A DNA stretch of 64,000 nucleotides from Haladaptatus caseinilyticus (GCF_026248685.1 NZ_CP111036.1:124001-188000); one strand, 5' to 3'; counted from the first letter of the stretch, positions 42,025 to 57,120 are shown. Made by a program: numbers and translations. The notes: generated by a model from the letters alone, not told the origin.

Positions 42025-42288
42025 CACTGGCGAAACTGCACCGAAAGTCCACCCTTCCCGTTTTTCGACACTCGGACGGCTCACTCGTCATCGTGCTCCT
42101 CGCTCACGGAGATGAGCGAGACCGTGGCGGGTGTGGACATTGCCGACCGATGGCTGTGGACCCGGCGAATCGTTTGCCGACACGGCAGTCCACGAAGCCG
42201 CGAGGAAACCGGACTCGCGGTTGAACCGGAGAATCGAATGCAACCGCTCGACTCTCCGTACTGCAAATAAAGAAGCGAAAACCGCGTC

Positions 42289-46760
<4,472 letters not shown>

Positions 46761-46784
46761 TCACGCACGCGCGCGTAGGACAAC

Positions 46785-46794
46785 TTAAATATAA
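46785..46794 (-). promoter_or_regulatory. TATA-box candidate for gyrBA
   Basis: On the minus strand this reads TTATATTTAA, a strong haloarchaeal TATA-like block. Transcription would start near 46763, about 40 bases before the gyrB ATG. In several organisms gyr promoters respond to supercoiling; nothing here shows this directly. Confidence 0.5.
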
Positions 46795-46940
46795 TGTCAG
46801 AACCACGGATGCAAAATCGGTAGCGATGGTGACCAACTCCGTTTCACCGCCAGCCGATGGAAACTGAACCGGCGTATCTTTTCCCGCTTCGAGGCCTCGC
46901 TCGATGCCGGTCGCTCGCGTATGCTTGATGGTAATCTCAT

Positions 46941-46971
46941 GGAGGATATCGCCTGCAAAAGCCCATCCTCC
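46941..46971. repeat. Hairpin-forming inverted repeat in the gyrB/top6B gap
   Basis: GGAGGAT (46941-46947) and ATCCTCC (46965-46971) form a 7-bp stem with a 17-base loop. It might belong to a small RNA or an operator; no supporting context. Confidence 0.3.
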
Positions 46972-47220
46972 GGCGGCGGAGCGAATGTTGTACGATCATG
47001 GACGCCATTACAGGCAGACACGATCGTCATTTCACACAGGAACGAGCGGAGGAGTTGGAGGGCATGTTCGTACAGATGGGAAATACCGATAGCTATTCCC
47101 CCGACCGAGGAGACACACCGCGTTCGAATTCGGTTCCCATCATACCGGGAAACGGTCGATTCGTCCGGCTCCAGTCACAGGGACGACCACTTTCACTTTC
47201 ACTCCGCCCCATCGGGGCAG

Positions 47221-47226
47221 TTTTAA
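47221..47226 (+). promoter_or_regulatory. TATA-box candidate for top6BA
   Basis: TTTTAA lies 34 bases before the ATG at 47255, which predicts a leaderless or almost leaderless top6B transcript, the common form in haloarchaea. Confidence 0.45.
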
Positions 47227-47254
47227 CGTCCCCGCCGATAAATACTGGCGAAGA

Positions 47255-49672
47255 ATGCCTTCGATGCAGTCTACGCTCGGCGACGAGGGGATCGCCGAAG
47301 AGTTGGCCGAAAGCCAGCGACAGATCTCCATTGCCGAGTTCTTCGAGAAAAACAAGCATATGCTCGGGTTCGACAGCGGTGCCCGGGGGTTGGTCACCGC
47401 GGTCAAGGAGGCCGTCGATAACGCCCTCGACGCATCCGAAGAAGCCCGATTGAAGCCGTTCGTCCGCGTCAAAATCGAGGAGGTCGGTGAGTACTACCGC
47501 CTCATCGTGGAGGACGAGGGGCCGGGAATTACCCGCGAGCAGATTCCGAAAGTGTTCGGGAAACTGCTCTACGGGTCACGCTTCCACAAGCGCGAACAGT
47601 CGCGCGGACAGCAGGGGATCGGGATTTCGGCCGCCGTCCTCTACTCCCAGTTGACCAGCGGAAAACCGGCGAAAATCACGAGCAGGCCGAAAGGGAGCGA
47701 CCGACAACGATACTTCGAACTCATCATCAACACCGACGAGAACGAACCGGAAATCCAGACCGAATCCGACACCCCGCCCATCGGTCGGGAACTCGTCGGC
47801 ACGCACGGAACGCGCATCGAACTCGAGATGGAGGCCAACATGCGCGCCCGCCAGCAACTCATCCGCTACATCAAACACACCGCGGTCGTCAACCCGCACG
47901 CGAAAATCGTCTTCGAGGAGCCAGGGATGGAAGACGGGGAAGAGATGGTCTTCGAGCGAGCGGAGGGGGCCGACCTCCCCGCGGAAACCGAGGAAATTCG
48001 CCCGCACCCACACGGCGTCGAACTCGGTACCCTGCTGAAGATGCTCGATCAAACCGACTCGCACAGCGTTTCAGGGTTTCTCCAAACCGAATTCACCCGA
48101 GTCGGGAAGAAGACAGCGGAAAACGTCCTCGAGAACTTCCGCGACAGGCACTACGGACGGGAGGCAGCGTGGCGGGGACCACAGCCTCACGACGAAGCTG
48201 ACGTGAAATCGGCAGTCGAGGAAGCAGTCGCGAACAAAGGGGCTGACGCGACCGCCTCGTTCGCCGAGCAAATCGCCACGAAAATCGACGAGAGCGACCG
48301 AATCTCCCACCATCAGGTGCGTGCAGTCGTCAGACTCGCCGCCGAAGAGACGGAAGACGAGTTCGGCACGTCTTTCGGCGATACGGTGCAGCAAAACGCC
48401 GTCGATGCAGCGTGGAGCGCGGTGACCGACGACCGAGTCACCGACCTGTACGAACTCGTAGACGAGGCGACGAGCACTCGGAAGGACGACGAAACCGTCC
48501 GTGCACTCGCCGAGCGAATCGCCGCGAAGTTCGAGAGCGAGGACGGCAACGACCGCGCAACCGAAAAACGCCTCCGAGAGTACGTCAGTCGCGCCGCGGA
48601 CATGACCGAAGAGCGCGAGGACGCAACCATCGGCGACACGGCCCGCGAAAACGTCTTCGAGGGCGTTTGGAACTCGATGGTGACCGTCCCGGACGAGGTA
48701 CCGAAGGTAAAAGCCGTCGCCGATAGCCGCGACACCGCGAGCGAGCTCCTCGATGCGATGAAGGAGACGGACATCATCTCGCCGCCGACGAACTGTTTGT
48801 CGCCGATCACCGCAAACCTCGTGGAAGCCGGGCTCAGAAAGGAGTACGATGCCGACTTCTACGCCGCGGCGACCCGCGATGCCGACGTTCACGGCGGCGA
48901 TCCGTTTATCGTCGAGGCTGGCATCGCCTACGGCGGCGAACTCAAAGCCGAGGGACCTGCGGAACTCCTCAGGTTCGCCAACCGCGTCCCGCTCGTCTAT
49001 CAGCGTGGCGCGTGTGCGACGACCGACGTGGTGAAGTCCATCGGCTGGCGGAACTACAACTTGGACCAACCCGGCGGGCGCGGCATTCCGAACGGACCGG
49101 TCGTCATCATGATTCACGTCGCCTCGACGAACGTTCCGTTCACGAGCGAGTCGAAAGACGCGATCGCGAACGTTCCGTCCATCGAAGACGAAATCGAACT
49201 GGCGATTCGAGAGGCGGCCCGCGAACTCAAATCCTACCTCAACAAGCGCCAGTCGCTCAAGAAACGCCAGAAGAAACAAAGCGTCATCGCGACCATTCTC
49301 CCCGAGATGGCCGAAAAGCTCTCGGACGTCACTGGCCGAGACGACCTCGACATCGGCGACTCGCTGGCACGTATCATGAACAACGTGCTCGTCGAACGTG
49401 AAATCGAGGATGATACCGTCTCGCTCGTCGTCGAGAACCACTCCGGCACGAATGAGTCGCCAAAACTGACCGAGATCGTTGCGACGAGGCCCGAAAACCT
49501 CTCCAACGGTGCGACTGCTGTCGAGATGGACGGCGAATGGTTCGTGACATGGGAGCCAACCGTGGAGAGCGGTGACGAAGCCGTTCTCACGTACGAGATA
49601 GCCGATGACGTATCGTTCGACCGTGTGACGGTCGAGGGAATCGAAGACGAACGACTGACCAACAACACATGA
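47255..49672 (+). CDS. top6B: DNA topoisomerase VI subunit B
   Basis: The ATPase subunit of the type IIB topoisomerase. Its GHKL site has [27 protein letters not shown] and [12 protein letters not shown] long middle part (about 300-520) includes the helix-two-turn-helix region and an acidic haloarchaeal insertion with repeated charged helices ([31 protein letters not shown]). The transducer follows, with the ATP-contacting Lys region in [14 protein letters not shown]. 805 residues, long compared with non-halophile TopoVI-B but usual for haloarchaea. An internal Met four codons in (47264) is an alternative start. It overlaps top6A by four bases. Confidence 0.97.
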   Translation: MPSMQSTLGDEGIAEELAESQRQISIAEFFEKNKHMLGFDSGARGLVTAVKEAVDNALDASEEARLKPFVRVKIEEVGEYYRLIVEDEGPGITREQIPKVFGKLLYGSRFHKREQSRGQQGIGISAAVLYSQLTSGKPAKITSRPKGSDRQRYFELIINTDENEPEIQTESDTPPIGRELVGTHGTRIELEMEANMRARQQLIRYIKHTAVVNPHAKIVFEEPGMEDGEEMVFERAEGADLPAETEEIRPHPHGVELGTLLKMLDQTDSHSVSGFLQTEFTRVGKKTAENVLENFRDRHYGREAAWRGPQPHDEADVKSAVEEAVANKGADATASFAEQIATKIDESDRISHHQVRAVVRLAAEETEDEFGTSFGDTVQQNAVDAAWSAVTDDRVTDLYELVDEATSTRKDDETVRALAERIAAKFESEDGNDRATEKRLREYVSRAADMTEEREDATIGDTARENVFEGVWNSMVTVPDEVPKVKAVADSRDTASELLDAMKETDIISPPTNCLSPITANLVEAGLRKEYDADFYAAATRDADVHGGDPFIVEAGIAYGGELKAEGPAELLRFANRVPLVYQRGACATTDVVKSIGWRNYNLDQPGGRGIPNGPVVIMIHVASTNVPFTSESKDAIANVPSIEDEIELAIREAARELKSYLNKRQSLKKRQKKQSVIATILPEMAEKLSDVTGRDDLDIGDSLARIMNNVLVEREIEDDTVSLVVENHSGTNESPKLTEIVATRPENLSNGATAVEMDGEWFVTWEPTVESGDEAVLTYEIADDVSFDRVTVEGIEDERLTNNT

Positions 49673-50757
49673 GCGCAGATAACGACGACGCACGAGCGAA
49701 ACTCATCGACCTCGCCGCGGAGTTTTACGACCAGTTCGCGGGTGGGCGAATCCCGGAGATGTCCATCCCGACCCGAACGAAAAGCAACATCGAATACGAC
49801 GAAGAAGACCGAGTCTGGGTGTACGGCGACCGGAAGAGTACCCGAAGTGCGAACAGTGTTCGCGGAGCGAGAAAGCTGCTAAAAGCAGTGTACACCATCG
49901 ACTTCCTCTCGAACCAGTTGGAAGAGGACCGTTCTTCGACCCTTCGTGAGTTGTACTACCTCTCCGAGTCGTGGGACACGAAGGAAGCACAGTTCTCCGA
50001 CCAGGACGAATCGAACCAACTCATCGAGGATTTGGAGATCGTTTCGGACGTCACTCGTGAAGATTTCCACATGCGCCCGGAGGAGTCGGGTGCGACCATC
50101 ATGGGGCCGCTTTACCTCCGCGAACAAACTCGGCGGGGCGAGCGCGACATCCACTGTCAGGAGGACGTCGGCGAAGGTGGCTACCAGATTCCGAACAATC
50201 CGGACACCATCGAGTTTCTCGACCACGATGCTGATTTCATCCTCTGCGTCGAGACCGGTGGTATGCGCGACCGACTCGTCGAGAACGGCTTCGACGACGA
50301 ACACAACGCACTCATCGTCCATCTGAAGGGACAACCGGCACGCGCAACGCGGCGCATCACGCGACGGTTGCATCAAGAACTCGACCTCCCGGTCACCGTC
50401 TTTACCGACGGCGACCCGTGGAGCTACCGAATTTACGGATCCGTCGCCTATGGGTCAATCAAGAGCGCGCATTTGAGCGATTATCTCGCCACCCCTGATG
50501 CGAAGTTCATCGGCATCCAACCGGCCGACATCGTGGAGTACGACCTACCGACGGACCCCCTGAGCGACTCAGACAGGAACGCGCTCGAGAGCGAACTCGA
50601 AGATCCGCGCTATCAGACCGACTACTGGAAAGAGCAGATCGAACTCCAACTCGAAATCGAGAAGAAATCCGAACAGCAGGCACTCGCATCGCACGGACTC
50701 GATTTCGTGACCGATACGTATCTGCCCGATCGCCTCGGCGACATGGGAATCATCTGA
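49669..50757 (+). CDS. top6A: DNA topoisomerase VI subunit A (Spo11-like)
   Basis: The DNA-cutting subunit, related to eukaryotic Spo11. The catalytic Tyr is the second of the pair in [10 protein letters not shown] (Y97), in the winged-helix CAP domain. TOPRIM metal ligands are the Glu in [11 protein letters not shown] and the DxD in [12 protein letters not shown]. 362 residues, normal. With TopoVI-B it relaxes and decatenates DNA, and here it sits back to back with gyrase. Its start is fixed by the ATGA overlap with top6B. Confidence 0.97.
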   Translation: MSADNDDARAKLIDLAAEFYDQFAGGRIPEMSIPTRTKSNIEYDEEDRVWVYGDRKSTRSANSVRGARKLLKAVYTIDFLSNQLEEDRSSTLRELYYLSESWDTKEAQFSDQDESNQLIEDLEIVSDVTREDFHMRPEESGATIMGPLYLREQTRRGERDIHCQEDVGEGGYQIPNNPDTIEFLDHDADFILCVETGGMRDRLVENGFDDEHNALIVHLKGQPARATRRITRRLHQELDLPVTVFTDGDPWSYRIYGSVAYGSIKSAHLSDYLATPDAKFIGIQPADIVEYDLPTDPLSDSDRNALESELEDPRYQTDYWKEQIELQLEIEKKSEQQALASHGLDFVTDTYLPDRLGDMGII

Positions 50758-50843
50758 GTCGGAGTCGGGTACTCCCGGATCGGTGTATTTTCCAAAACAT
50801 CGTATGAGAAAACATCATGCCGGTAGCGTGCATACTAGCGACG

Positions 50844-51029
50844 ATGAGCAACTGGTTGAACCTCAAGTTGACCGGCATCGGCGCGATGATTTTCGCGGTG
50901 ATTTGGGCGCTAACCAACTATTCGATGGCGGTTTCGAATCCGTTGTTGACCAAACTAGCGGGGATCACTGCGATCTGTCTCGCGGTGATTGCGGTTGCCG
51001 ATGCACTGAACGGTGGTATTGCGGATTGA
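50844..51029 (+). CDS. 61-residue two-helix membrane protein
   Basis: From MSNWLNLKLTGIGAMIFAVI, two hydrophobic helices (IGAMIFAVIWALTN; LAGITAICLAVIAVADAL). No motif. An upstream in-frame Met nine codons earlier is possible. It ends three bases before a convergent gene. Function unknown. Confidence 0.6.
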   Translation: MSNWLNLKLTGIGAMIFAVIWALTNYSMAVSNPLLTKLAGITAICLAVIAVADALNGGIAD

Positions 51030-51032
51030 CCG

Positions 51033-51893
51033 CTATGCGACCTCGGACTCGAAGTCGAACTGGTCATCAGATCCGTATTCGACGCCCCTAACATCCCCGC
51101 GAGCACACGACCGACAGTAGTGGTTCACACCGGCGTTTGCCGTCTCAACCGGGATGCCAGCGACGTACCGCTTCTTGCTGAACGTCCGTTTGACCCCCGT
51201 CCCGACCGGTGCGGAACAGACTGTACAGGGAACCGTCGGTTCGAAGATGGTTCTTTCGTCCGTGGAGCGAACCGTTCCGAACGTCGTCGGGGATTCGAAC
51301 CCGGGAACGTGCTGTGGCGCGAGCAGGAGCGAAAACAAGCCCAGCAGGAAAAACGTGACCCCGAACGCCGTTCCAGCGAGATCCGTCGTCGTCAGGAGAG
51401 CGAGGAGGCCAAACACGGTAGTGAAGACGCCCAGTGCCGAAGCGATGAAAAAACTCGCCACACTCCGTAGCGACCACTCCGTCGAAAAGCCGTCCTTCGC
51501 CATGTATTCTTCCGAGCCATCCTCCCGGAGTTCGACGCGGTCGGCACCCGGGGAGTAGTTGTACCACGCGTAGAGGAGGTTGCCGACCCCGCTCGTGAAC
51601 AGAAGCAGGAGGACGTGGAGTGGAATCGAACCGAACCCTCGGTTTATCATGACGACACGGTCGCCGTAATCGTGTTTTACGTCCCAGCCCTCGACGGAGA
51701 GGTCTTCGATGCGTCGGCGGAACGCGGTGCTGCTGCGACCCGTCCCCGACATACGATCAGATCCGACATCGGAACCAAATCCGCGTTCGGAACCGGGTTC
51801 GACTGCCGTCCCACACTGCGAACAGAACGACGCACCGGAACCGAGTGTTGCACCGCACTGCGAGCAGAAGTTGGAGGTACTTCGGGGACTCAT
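51033..51893 (-). CDS. Zinc-ribbon membrane protein
   Basis: 286 residues. The N-terminus is a double zinc ribbon (NFCSQCGATLGSGASFCSQC). A Ser/Gly linker follows, then a globular part, then three to four membrane helices (PLHVLLLLFTSGVGNLLYAW; FIASALGVFTTVFGLLALL; LLGLFSLLLAP). A second zinc-binding knuckle near the C-terminus is CTVCSAPVG with HYCRSCARG. Haloarchaea have many such zinc-ribbon membrane proteins of unknown role. Start at MSPRSTSNFC; the longer ORF to 52157 runs into the next gene. Confidence 0.8.
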   Translation of the reverse strand: MSPRSTSNFCSQCGATLGSGASFCSQCGTAVEPGSERGFGSDVGSDRMSGTGRSSTAFRRRIEDLSVEGWDVKHDYGDRVVMINRGFGSIPLHVLLLLFTSGVGNLLYAWYNYSPGADRVELREDGSEEYMAKDGFSTEWSLRSVASFFIASALGVFTTVFGLLALLTTTDLAGTAFGVTFFLLGLFSLLLAPQHVPGFESPTTFGTVRSTDERTIFEPTVPCTVCSAPVGTGVKRTFSKKRYVAGIPVETANAGVNHYCRSCARGDVRGVEYGSDDQFDFESEVA

Positions 51894-51984
51894 ATCTGAA
51901 ACGTGTCCACCAGCCACCAAGAATATTGTGTTGGGGTGGCCGATTCGGCACGGTGAACGAATCTCGGACCGTTCCGCCGTCCCG

Positions 51985-52734
51985 TTATTCTTCGTCCAAC
52001 GCCACGGCGACGTCTCGACTCTCCATATCGTCAGCGAACGCATCGGAGTCCGTTTCGAGCGCCGAAAACGTGTTGTAATGAATCGGAACCACGAGATCGG
52101 GATCGAGATCCTCCGCGATATCCGCCGACTCGTGTCTGTCCATGGTGAAACTCCCACCGATCGGTGGGAGGAAAACCGAGACTTCTAGCTCTCGATGACC
52201 CGGCAATACGTCGGAATCGCCGGGCCAGAAAACGGTCGTTCCACCCAGTGAGAGCAGGTATCCGACGCCGAACCCCTTCGGATGGAACGGTTCGCCGTTC
52301 GTCCGTGTGTGCGGACCATCCGGTTCGTTGTAGGCTGGAAGCGACCAGACGTCGCAGTCGCCGACCGGTAGGTGGTCTTCCTCCCCGATACGTCGAACGT
52401 CGAAGGGAAGATCATCGACCGATTTCACTTCGCGGTCGATGTCATCCGCGTTCACGCCCTCGTACACGACGATGGTCGCGTCGTCGGCCGCAACTCGCTC
52501 GATAGCGTCCGAATCGTAATGGTGGTTGTGTGTGACGAAGACGACGTCCCCGTCCCGCGCCCGGTAATCGACCGGTTCCGGATGGCCCACACCCGGACTG
52601 TCGGGTTCCCAGTCGCCCGTCAGTACGCCGTATCGTCCGGGGTCGATGTAGGCAACCAAGCCGTCGTCGGTTTCGAATCGGACCGTCGCGTAGCCGAACC
52701 AATCTACCGTCAACTCGTCGTGGGAAACGGTCAT
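51985..52734 (-). CDS. MBL-fold metal-dependent hydrolase (UlaG/YcbL-like)
   Basis: 249 residues from MTVSHDELTVDWFGYATVRF. The metal motif THNHHYDSD (about 75-83) is the HxHxxD form. Later ligand-bearing segments are FWPGDSDVLPGH and PIHYNTFSAL. This is the compact beta-lactamase subgroup with L-ascorbate-lactonase-like members. Substrate unknown. It shares its strand with the zinc-ribbon gene downstream. Confidence 0.88.
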   Translation of the reverse strand: MTVSHDELTVDWFGYATVRFETDDGLVAYIDPGRYGVLTGDWEPDSPGVGHPEPVDYRARDGDVVFVTHNHHYDSDAIERVAADDATIVVYEGVNADDIDREVKSVDDLPFDVRRIGEEDHLPVGDCDVWSLPAYNEPDGPHTRTNGEPFHPKGFGVGYLLSLGGTTVFWPGDSDVLPGHRELEVSVFLPPIGGSFTMDRHESADIAEDLDPDLVVPIHYNTFSALETDSDAFADDMESRDVAVALDEE

Positions 52735-52888
52735 GTACGTCGATAGGGTCGGTTTCGAACAAAAGGGTTCGGGCAAGGGAGTGATTCGAGCGTCACTCGT
52801 CTCGATCGGATGCCAGAACGGGGTCAAGCGTTTCGAAACTCGACAGCAAAAACAGTCGAAAATACGTGTTGTTCCTCCCGGGGTTTCG

Positions 52889-54535
52889 CTACTGCGATTT
52901 TGCGAGTCGAATTACGCGTTCCAACGAATCCGCGTCATCGGGGGATTTGTCGTCGCGAACGCCGAGAAATCGCGGGAATCGAAGGGCGTATCCCGCCGAA
53001 TAGGTCGGCGACTGCTGAATCTCCTCGTAGCCGACCTCGAAGACGACGTTCGGCGAAATATCGACGACTTGTCCGCTCTGCGTCGAGATGTATGGTTCGA
53101 GCAGTTCGGTCAGTTCGGCCAACGCTTCGTCGGTGATGCCGGTCGCGACTTTGCCCAGGGTTTCGAACTCGCCGTTCTCGTCTCGGGCCGACAGCAGAAA
53201 GGTCCCGAGGAAACTCGCCCGTCTCCCCTCTCCCCACTCCGCACCGGTGACGACGAGGTCCAACGTCTCTACGTCGGGTTTGCGTTTCAACCAGTTCTTC
53301 CCACGCCGACCCGGCGAATACGTCGAATCCGGGTTTTTCAGCATGATGCCTTCGTGACCGGCATCGAGTGCGTTGGCTTCGATGTCTGCGATATCGTCCG
53401 TATCGTCGGTGACTGTGAGCGCGGAAACGCCGCCGGACAGTATCGACTGCAACCGGTCGTGGCGTTCGGTGAGTGGTGCAGTGAGCAAATCATCGCCATC
53501 TGCGTGCAGACAGTCGAACGCCCGAAGTTCGACCGCCACCTCCTCGCGGGCACGGGCCACGTCGTGTTTTCTCCTGAAGCGGCGGAGGACTTCCTGAAAT
53601 GGAAGGGGTTCGCCGTCGTTCATCGCCACGACTTCGCCGTCGATGATCGCGGAAACGTCGAGGTTCTCTTCCGTATATTCCACGATTTCCGGGAGTGCGT
53701 CCGTCACTTCCTCCATATTCCGCGAGAAAATGCTGACATCGTCCTCATCGTAATGTATCTGTACCCGTGCGCCGTCGAATTTCCACTCGATACCTGCCCT
53801 GTTCCAATCCTCCAGTGCGTCCGTGACGGTTCCCGCCTGTGCGAGCATGGCCTGTACCGGCCTGCCGACTTCGAGTTGTAGTTCATCCAGTCCGGACTCG
53901 CCCTCGTCGCGAGCGACTCGGGCGACCCTGCCGTAGTCGTTCGACACTTGGAGGGCGCGTTCGACGGTCTCGACGGGAACGTCGAAGGCACCCGTGATGG
54001 CGTCTCGAACCGTCCCCTCGCCGACGCCGATTCTCATTTCCGAGAGGACGAGGCGCGCGAGATAGAGTGCCTCTTGCGAACTGGTGCGGTTGAACAGTCC
54101 GAACAGGATGTCGATTTTCGTGTCCTGGCTGCCCGGCCCCTCGGTGTGAGCCAGCGCTTCGAGCTCGTCCGCGACTTCCGCGACGGTCAACTCGGCTCGT
54201 CCTGCCCCGAAGGCGGCTAACCCCTGTTGGCCGCCGAACTCGTAACTCGACGCAACCGCGCCGATATCGCCCATTTCGGCGAGTCGGTCCTCCACGTCGT
54301 TTGCCGAGACGTTCTGCCCGGCGGCGCGGGCGATGGCGGCGTAGCAGAGGTTCGGACCGATGTCGAGGGTCGTCGAGTCCCACGCCGGAAACATCCGTCC
54401 CTGTACAAATCGGGCGAGCACTTCGAGGTCGTCGTTCGCCGACGCGAGGAGGTCGGTGACGGCCTCGATGATGTCGGTGTCGGCACTCAGTTCCTCGATG
54501 GTTCCGGCACGCTCGGCGAACTCCGCGAACTCCAT
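52889..54535 (-). CDS. lig: ATP-dependent DNA ligase
   Basis: Seals nicks in replication and repair by an adenylated-lysine intermediate. The adenylation motif KFDGAR has the Lys at about residue 252 (EWKFDGARVQIHY). An N-terminal helical DNA-binding domain precedes it and an OB-fold with motif V/VI-type LKRKPDVETLDLV and the C-terminal RFPRFLGVRDDKSPDDADS completes it. 548 residues, matching archaeal DNA ligase I types. Transcribed alone, divergent from the GCS2-like gene. Confidence 0.97.
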   Translation of the reverse strand: MEFAEFAERAGTIEELSADTDIIEAVTDLLASANDDLEVLARFVQGRMFPAWDSTTLDIGPNLCYAAIARAAGQNVSANDVEDRLAEMGDIGAVASSYEFGGQQGLAAFGAGRAELTVAEVADELEALAHTEGPGSQDTKIDILFGLFNRTSSQEALYLARLVLSEMRIGVGEGTVRDAITGAFDVPVETVERALQVSNDYGRVARVARDEGESGLDELQLEVGRPVQAMLAQAGTVTDALEDWNRAGIEWKFDGARVQIHYDEDDVSIFSRNMEEVTDALPEIVEYTEENLDVSAIIDGEVVAMNDGEPLPFQEVLRRFRRKHDVARAREEVAVELRAFDCLHADGDDLLTAPLTERHDRLQSILSGGVSALTVTDDTDDIADIEANALDAGHEGIMLKNPDSTYSPGRRGKNWLKRKPDVETLDLVVTGAEWGEGRRASFLGTFLLSARDENGEFETLGKVATGITDEALAELTELLEPYISTQSGQVVDISPNVVFEVGYEEIQQSPTYSAGYALRFPRFLGVRDDKSPDDADSLERVIRLAKSQ

Positions 54536-54756
54536 TACCGGCGGTTGCCTATGCCTGGAGTTAAAGCCACGGCTTTCGATTTCCGGGAAGTCGTGGCTCG
54601 AGTAGTCGTTTGTATCGTGCAGACACTACGAGCACAAGATCGACTTTCGATGTTTGCTCTCGAAAACGGTCGTGGCTGGCGGACGCGATGAAAACCAGAA
54701 CGAACGACCACGACGAAGCCCGTGGATTGAAGCCCTTGGCACGCCCATTCCTGCGC
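54536..54756. other. Intergenic region with small hairpins, possible decayed mobile-element ends
   Basis: The 220-base gap holds AAAGCCACGGCTTT (54563-54576, an imperfectly centred palindrome), a nearby GTCGTGGCTCG, and later GAAGCCCGTGGATTGAAGCC (54715-54734). The motif GAAGCCC(G/T)... recalls the ends of IS200/IS605-type elements in haloarchaea, but no tnpA or tnpB remnant was recognised. The upstream ORF extension of the next gene crosses this region and is Arg/Lys-rich. Confidence 0.25.
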
Positions 54757-56280
54757 ATGACAGACGACCTTGCGTCGCAGGTAAAAGACGTGCTCACAGT
54801 TGACCGCGAGGAGTTCCAAACTCGCGTCGAAGAGGACGCAGAGGTCATCAAGGAGGAACTCGCGAACGGAACATTCGACAACCCGCAAGCTATCGTCGGG
54901 TTCGAGTACGAGTTCTACGCCGTGGATAGGGAGACGAACGCCCTCGCCCGCGTTCCGCGCAGACTGCTGGAACTCATCGGGTTCGAAAAGGAACTCGGCC
55001 TCCACAACGCCGAGATGTCCACCAGTCCCCAACCGTTGAACGAGCATGGCCTGGCCGCACAGGAAGCCGAGGTGAAAGCCCGCCTCTCAGCGGCCGAAGA
55101 GCGGACGACGGCCGAGAAGATGCTCCTCGTCAGCGACGGTCTCTGGACGATTCCGCCGGAGGGTGAGACGACCCGAGGGTATCTCACCGACAGCATCGAG
55201 GACGACGGGACCCGAATCGCCTCGAACATGAGCGATTCGGTTCGATATCATGCGATGGCGAACTCCGAGGCCGACGTCGGGATGGAACTCGATGCGCCAC
55301 ACGTCTCGCTCTCGGCGGACACGGTGATGCCCGAGAGCCTCATCACCTCTATCCAGCCGCATTATCAGGTGCCACACGCCCGTGATCTTCCAGCGTATTT
55401 CCGTTATGCCTCGCGAATCGCGGCCCCGTTGCTTGCGCTTGGCGTCAACTCGCCGTTTTTCCCGCCGGACCTCTACGACGATGCCCCGGCGACCGAAATC
55501 GTTGACGAGGCGTGGATGGAGAACCGAATCGGCGTCTTCGAGTCGGTATTGAACGCGGAAGACCCCGGGAAAGTTCGTTTTCCCGAGGACTTCGAATCGA
55601 CGGAGGATGCCGTCGATAACATCGCGGACGACCGAACCATCGTCCCGATGCCGGTGTCTCGCTCCGACCGGTTCGACGACGGGTTCGCCCACTTCCGGTT
55701 GAAACACGGCACCTACTGGCGGTGGGTTCGACCGGTGTTCGGCGGAGCGACTCGCTCCGACGCGAACGCACGAATCGAGTTCCGACCGATCGCCGCTCAG
55801 CCGACCGTGAGGGATTCCATCGCGTTTCAGGCCGCCTTTGCGGGACTGCTCGAAAGCACGTTCCGAAGGGAGCATCCAGTCACACACCTCGACTGGGTCG
55901 TCGCTCGGGACAACTTCTACGCAGCCATGCGTGACGGACTCGACGCCGACCTTTACTGGATTACGAACGACGGCAAGGAGACTACCGACACTGAAGAGCT
56001 ATACACCGACCTGTTTGCTCACGCGAAGGACGGCCTCCAATCGCGCGGCCTGTCGGACGAACAGGCCGCAAAATATCTCTGGCCCCTTCGACAGCGGGCC
56101 CGTCACGGCATCACCCCGGCCGGATGGAAAAAGCGCGAAGTACGCGAGCGAATCGAGGACGGAGCGAACCTTGAGGATGCGATAACGGGAATGCAGAGCA
56201 CGTACATCGAAAAGCAGGTGCACACACTTATCGACGGAAGCTTCGCCAACTGGGTTGGGCGAGGGAAAAAGGAAGTGTAA
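54757..56280 (+). CDS. Glutamate-cysteine ligase (GCS2)-like enzyme
   Basis: 507 residues from MTDDLASQVKDVLTVDREEF. Active-site style blocks of carboxylate-amine ligases are seen: AIVGFEYEFYAVDRE near residue 45, AEMSTSPQPLNEHG, and ARIEFRPIAAQPTVRD near 355. GCS2 enzymes join glutamate to cysteine or similar amines with ATP; haloarchaea use gamma-glutamylcysteine as their thiol. The protein is longer than the usual haloarchaeal GshA (about 360 residues), so it is probably a separate paralogue and its substrates are uncertain. ATG 54757 is preferred over the Arg-rich extension. Confidence 0.75.
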   Translation: MTDDLASQVKDVLTVDREEFQTRVEEDAEVIKEELANGTFDNPQAIVGFEYEFYAVDRETNALARVPRRLLELIGFEKELGLHNAEMSTSPQPLNEHGLAAQEAEVKARLSAAEERTTAEKMLLVSDGLWTIPPEGETTRGYLTDSIEDDGTRIASNMSDSVRYHAMANSEADVGMELDAPHVSLSADTVMPESLITSIQPHYQVPHARDLPAYFRYASRIAAPLLALGVNSPFFPPDLYDDAPATEIVDEAWMENRIGVFESVLNAEDPGKVRFPEDFESTEDAVDNIADDRTIVPMPVSRSDRFDDGFAHFRLKHGTYWRWVRPVFGGATRSDANARIEFRPIAAQPTVRDSIAFQAAFAGLLESTFRREHPVTHLDWVVARDNFYAAMRDGLDADLYWITNDGKETTDTEELYTDLFAHAKDGLQSRGLSDEQAAKYLWPLRQRARHGITPAGWKKREVRERIEDGANLEDAITGMQSTYIEKQVHTLIDGSFANWVGRGKKEV

Positions 56281-56359
56281 GAATCGACGAACCGTTCGCA
56301 AAAATTCGATGCGTGCACCGCTGTCGGAGAAACGAACGAAGAGAAAGAATCGGGGCGGA

Positions 56360-57094
56360 TTAGAGAACGTCGTCGAAGTCTTTGTGACCGTTGATAGTAA
56401 CGCCCTCGTCGGTGATTTCGGCGAGGAAGACACCGTTTCCGCTGCCCGTGTCTCGCTCGACTGCGCTCTTGATACCGCGCGCAGCGATGGTTTTCGCCTC
56501 CTCGTTCGAGAGGCCCTCCTCGTACTCCTGTTCGAGGACACCGTAGGCGAGCTGCATACCGCTTCCCGTAACGGTGTAATCGTCGGACATGACACCACCG
56601 GCCGGGTCGAGGCTGTAGATATGTGCGCCTTCCTCGTCGATACCGCCGAGGATGGGAGAGACCATGAAGAACGGGCCTCCACGGAGCATGTTGCCCGCGA
56701 GCGTGGAGAGGGCTTGCATGCTCATCTGCTCGCCGCGGCGGGATTCATAGAGGTTCGACTCGATACGCATCGTTCGGATGAACGATTGGGCACCACCGAC
56801 CGAACCAGCCATGGTGAGTGCGGCGGTCGGGTGAATCTGCTCGACCTTCTGGACGTTCTTGTTGGAGACGAAGCGACCGCCAAGGCTAGCGCGCATATCC
56901 GTCGCCATGACGACGCCGTCCGCGGTCGTTAGACCGATCGTCGTGGTTCCGGTTTTGTTGACGTTCTTCATGTCGTCCTGCGAGAAATTGTTCTCGGGAA
57001 GCGACCCGATTTCCGGCTCGTACGGATTGCTCTGGCCGCCGCCGAATCGCTCCATATTGCGTGAAAATTCGGAGTCGTGCATTGGGCTACGCAT
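56360..57094 (-). CDS. psmB: 20S proteasome beta subunit
   Basis: The proteolytic subunit. The propeptide is about 49 residues and ends in KTG; the mature enzyme begins with the active-site threonine at T50 (TTTIGLTTADGVVMATD). The catalytic Asp and Lys regions follow (VMATDMRASLGGRFVSNKN). SGSGMQ-type TGSGMQLAYGVLEQEYEEGL is the usual later motif. A TATA box 27-30 bases upstream puts the transcript start at this ATG and so fixes it; the longer ORF to 57130 is discounted. Confidence 0.97.
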   Translation of the reverse strand: MRSPMHDSEFSRNMERFGGGQSNPYEPEIGSLPENNFSQDDMKNVNKTGTTTIGLTTADGVVMATDMRASLGGRFVSNKNVQKVEQIHPTAALTMAGSVGGAQSFIRTMRIESNLYESRRGEQMSMQALSTLAGNMLRGGPFFMVSPILGGIDEEGAHIYSLDPAGGVMSDDYTVTGSGMQLAYGVLEQEYEEGLSNEEAKTIAARGIKSAVERDTGSGNGVFLAEITDEGVTINGHKDFDDVL

Positions 57095-57120
57095 TACCCG
57101 ACCGTAGTCCGCCAGCACTG

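Noticed and set aside
46998-47453. Plus-strand ORF in the gyrB/top6B gap, beginning MDAITGRHDRHF
   Set aside because: It runs far into top6B in another frame and is not acidic; the coding-like start is too weak to call a gene.
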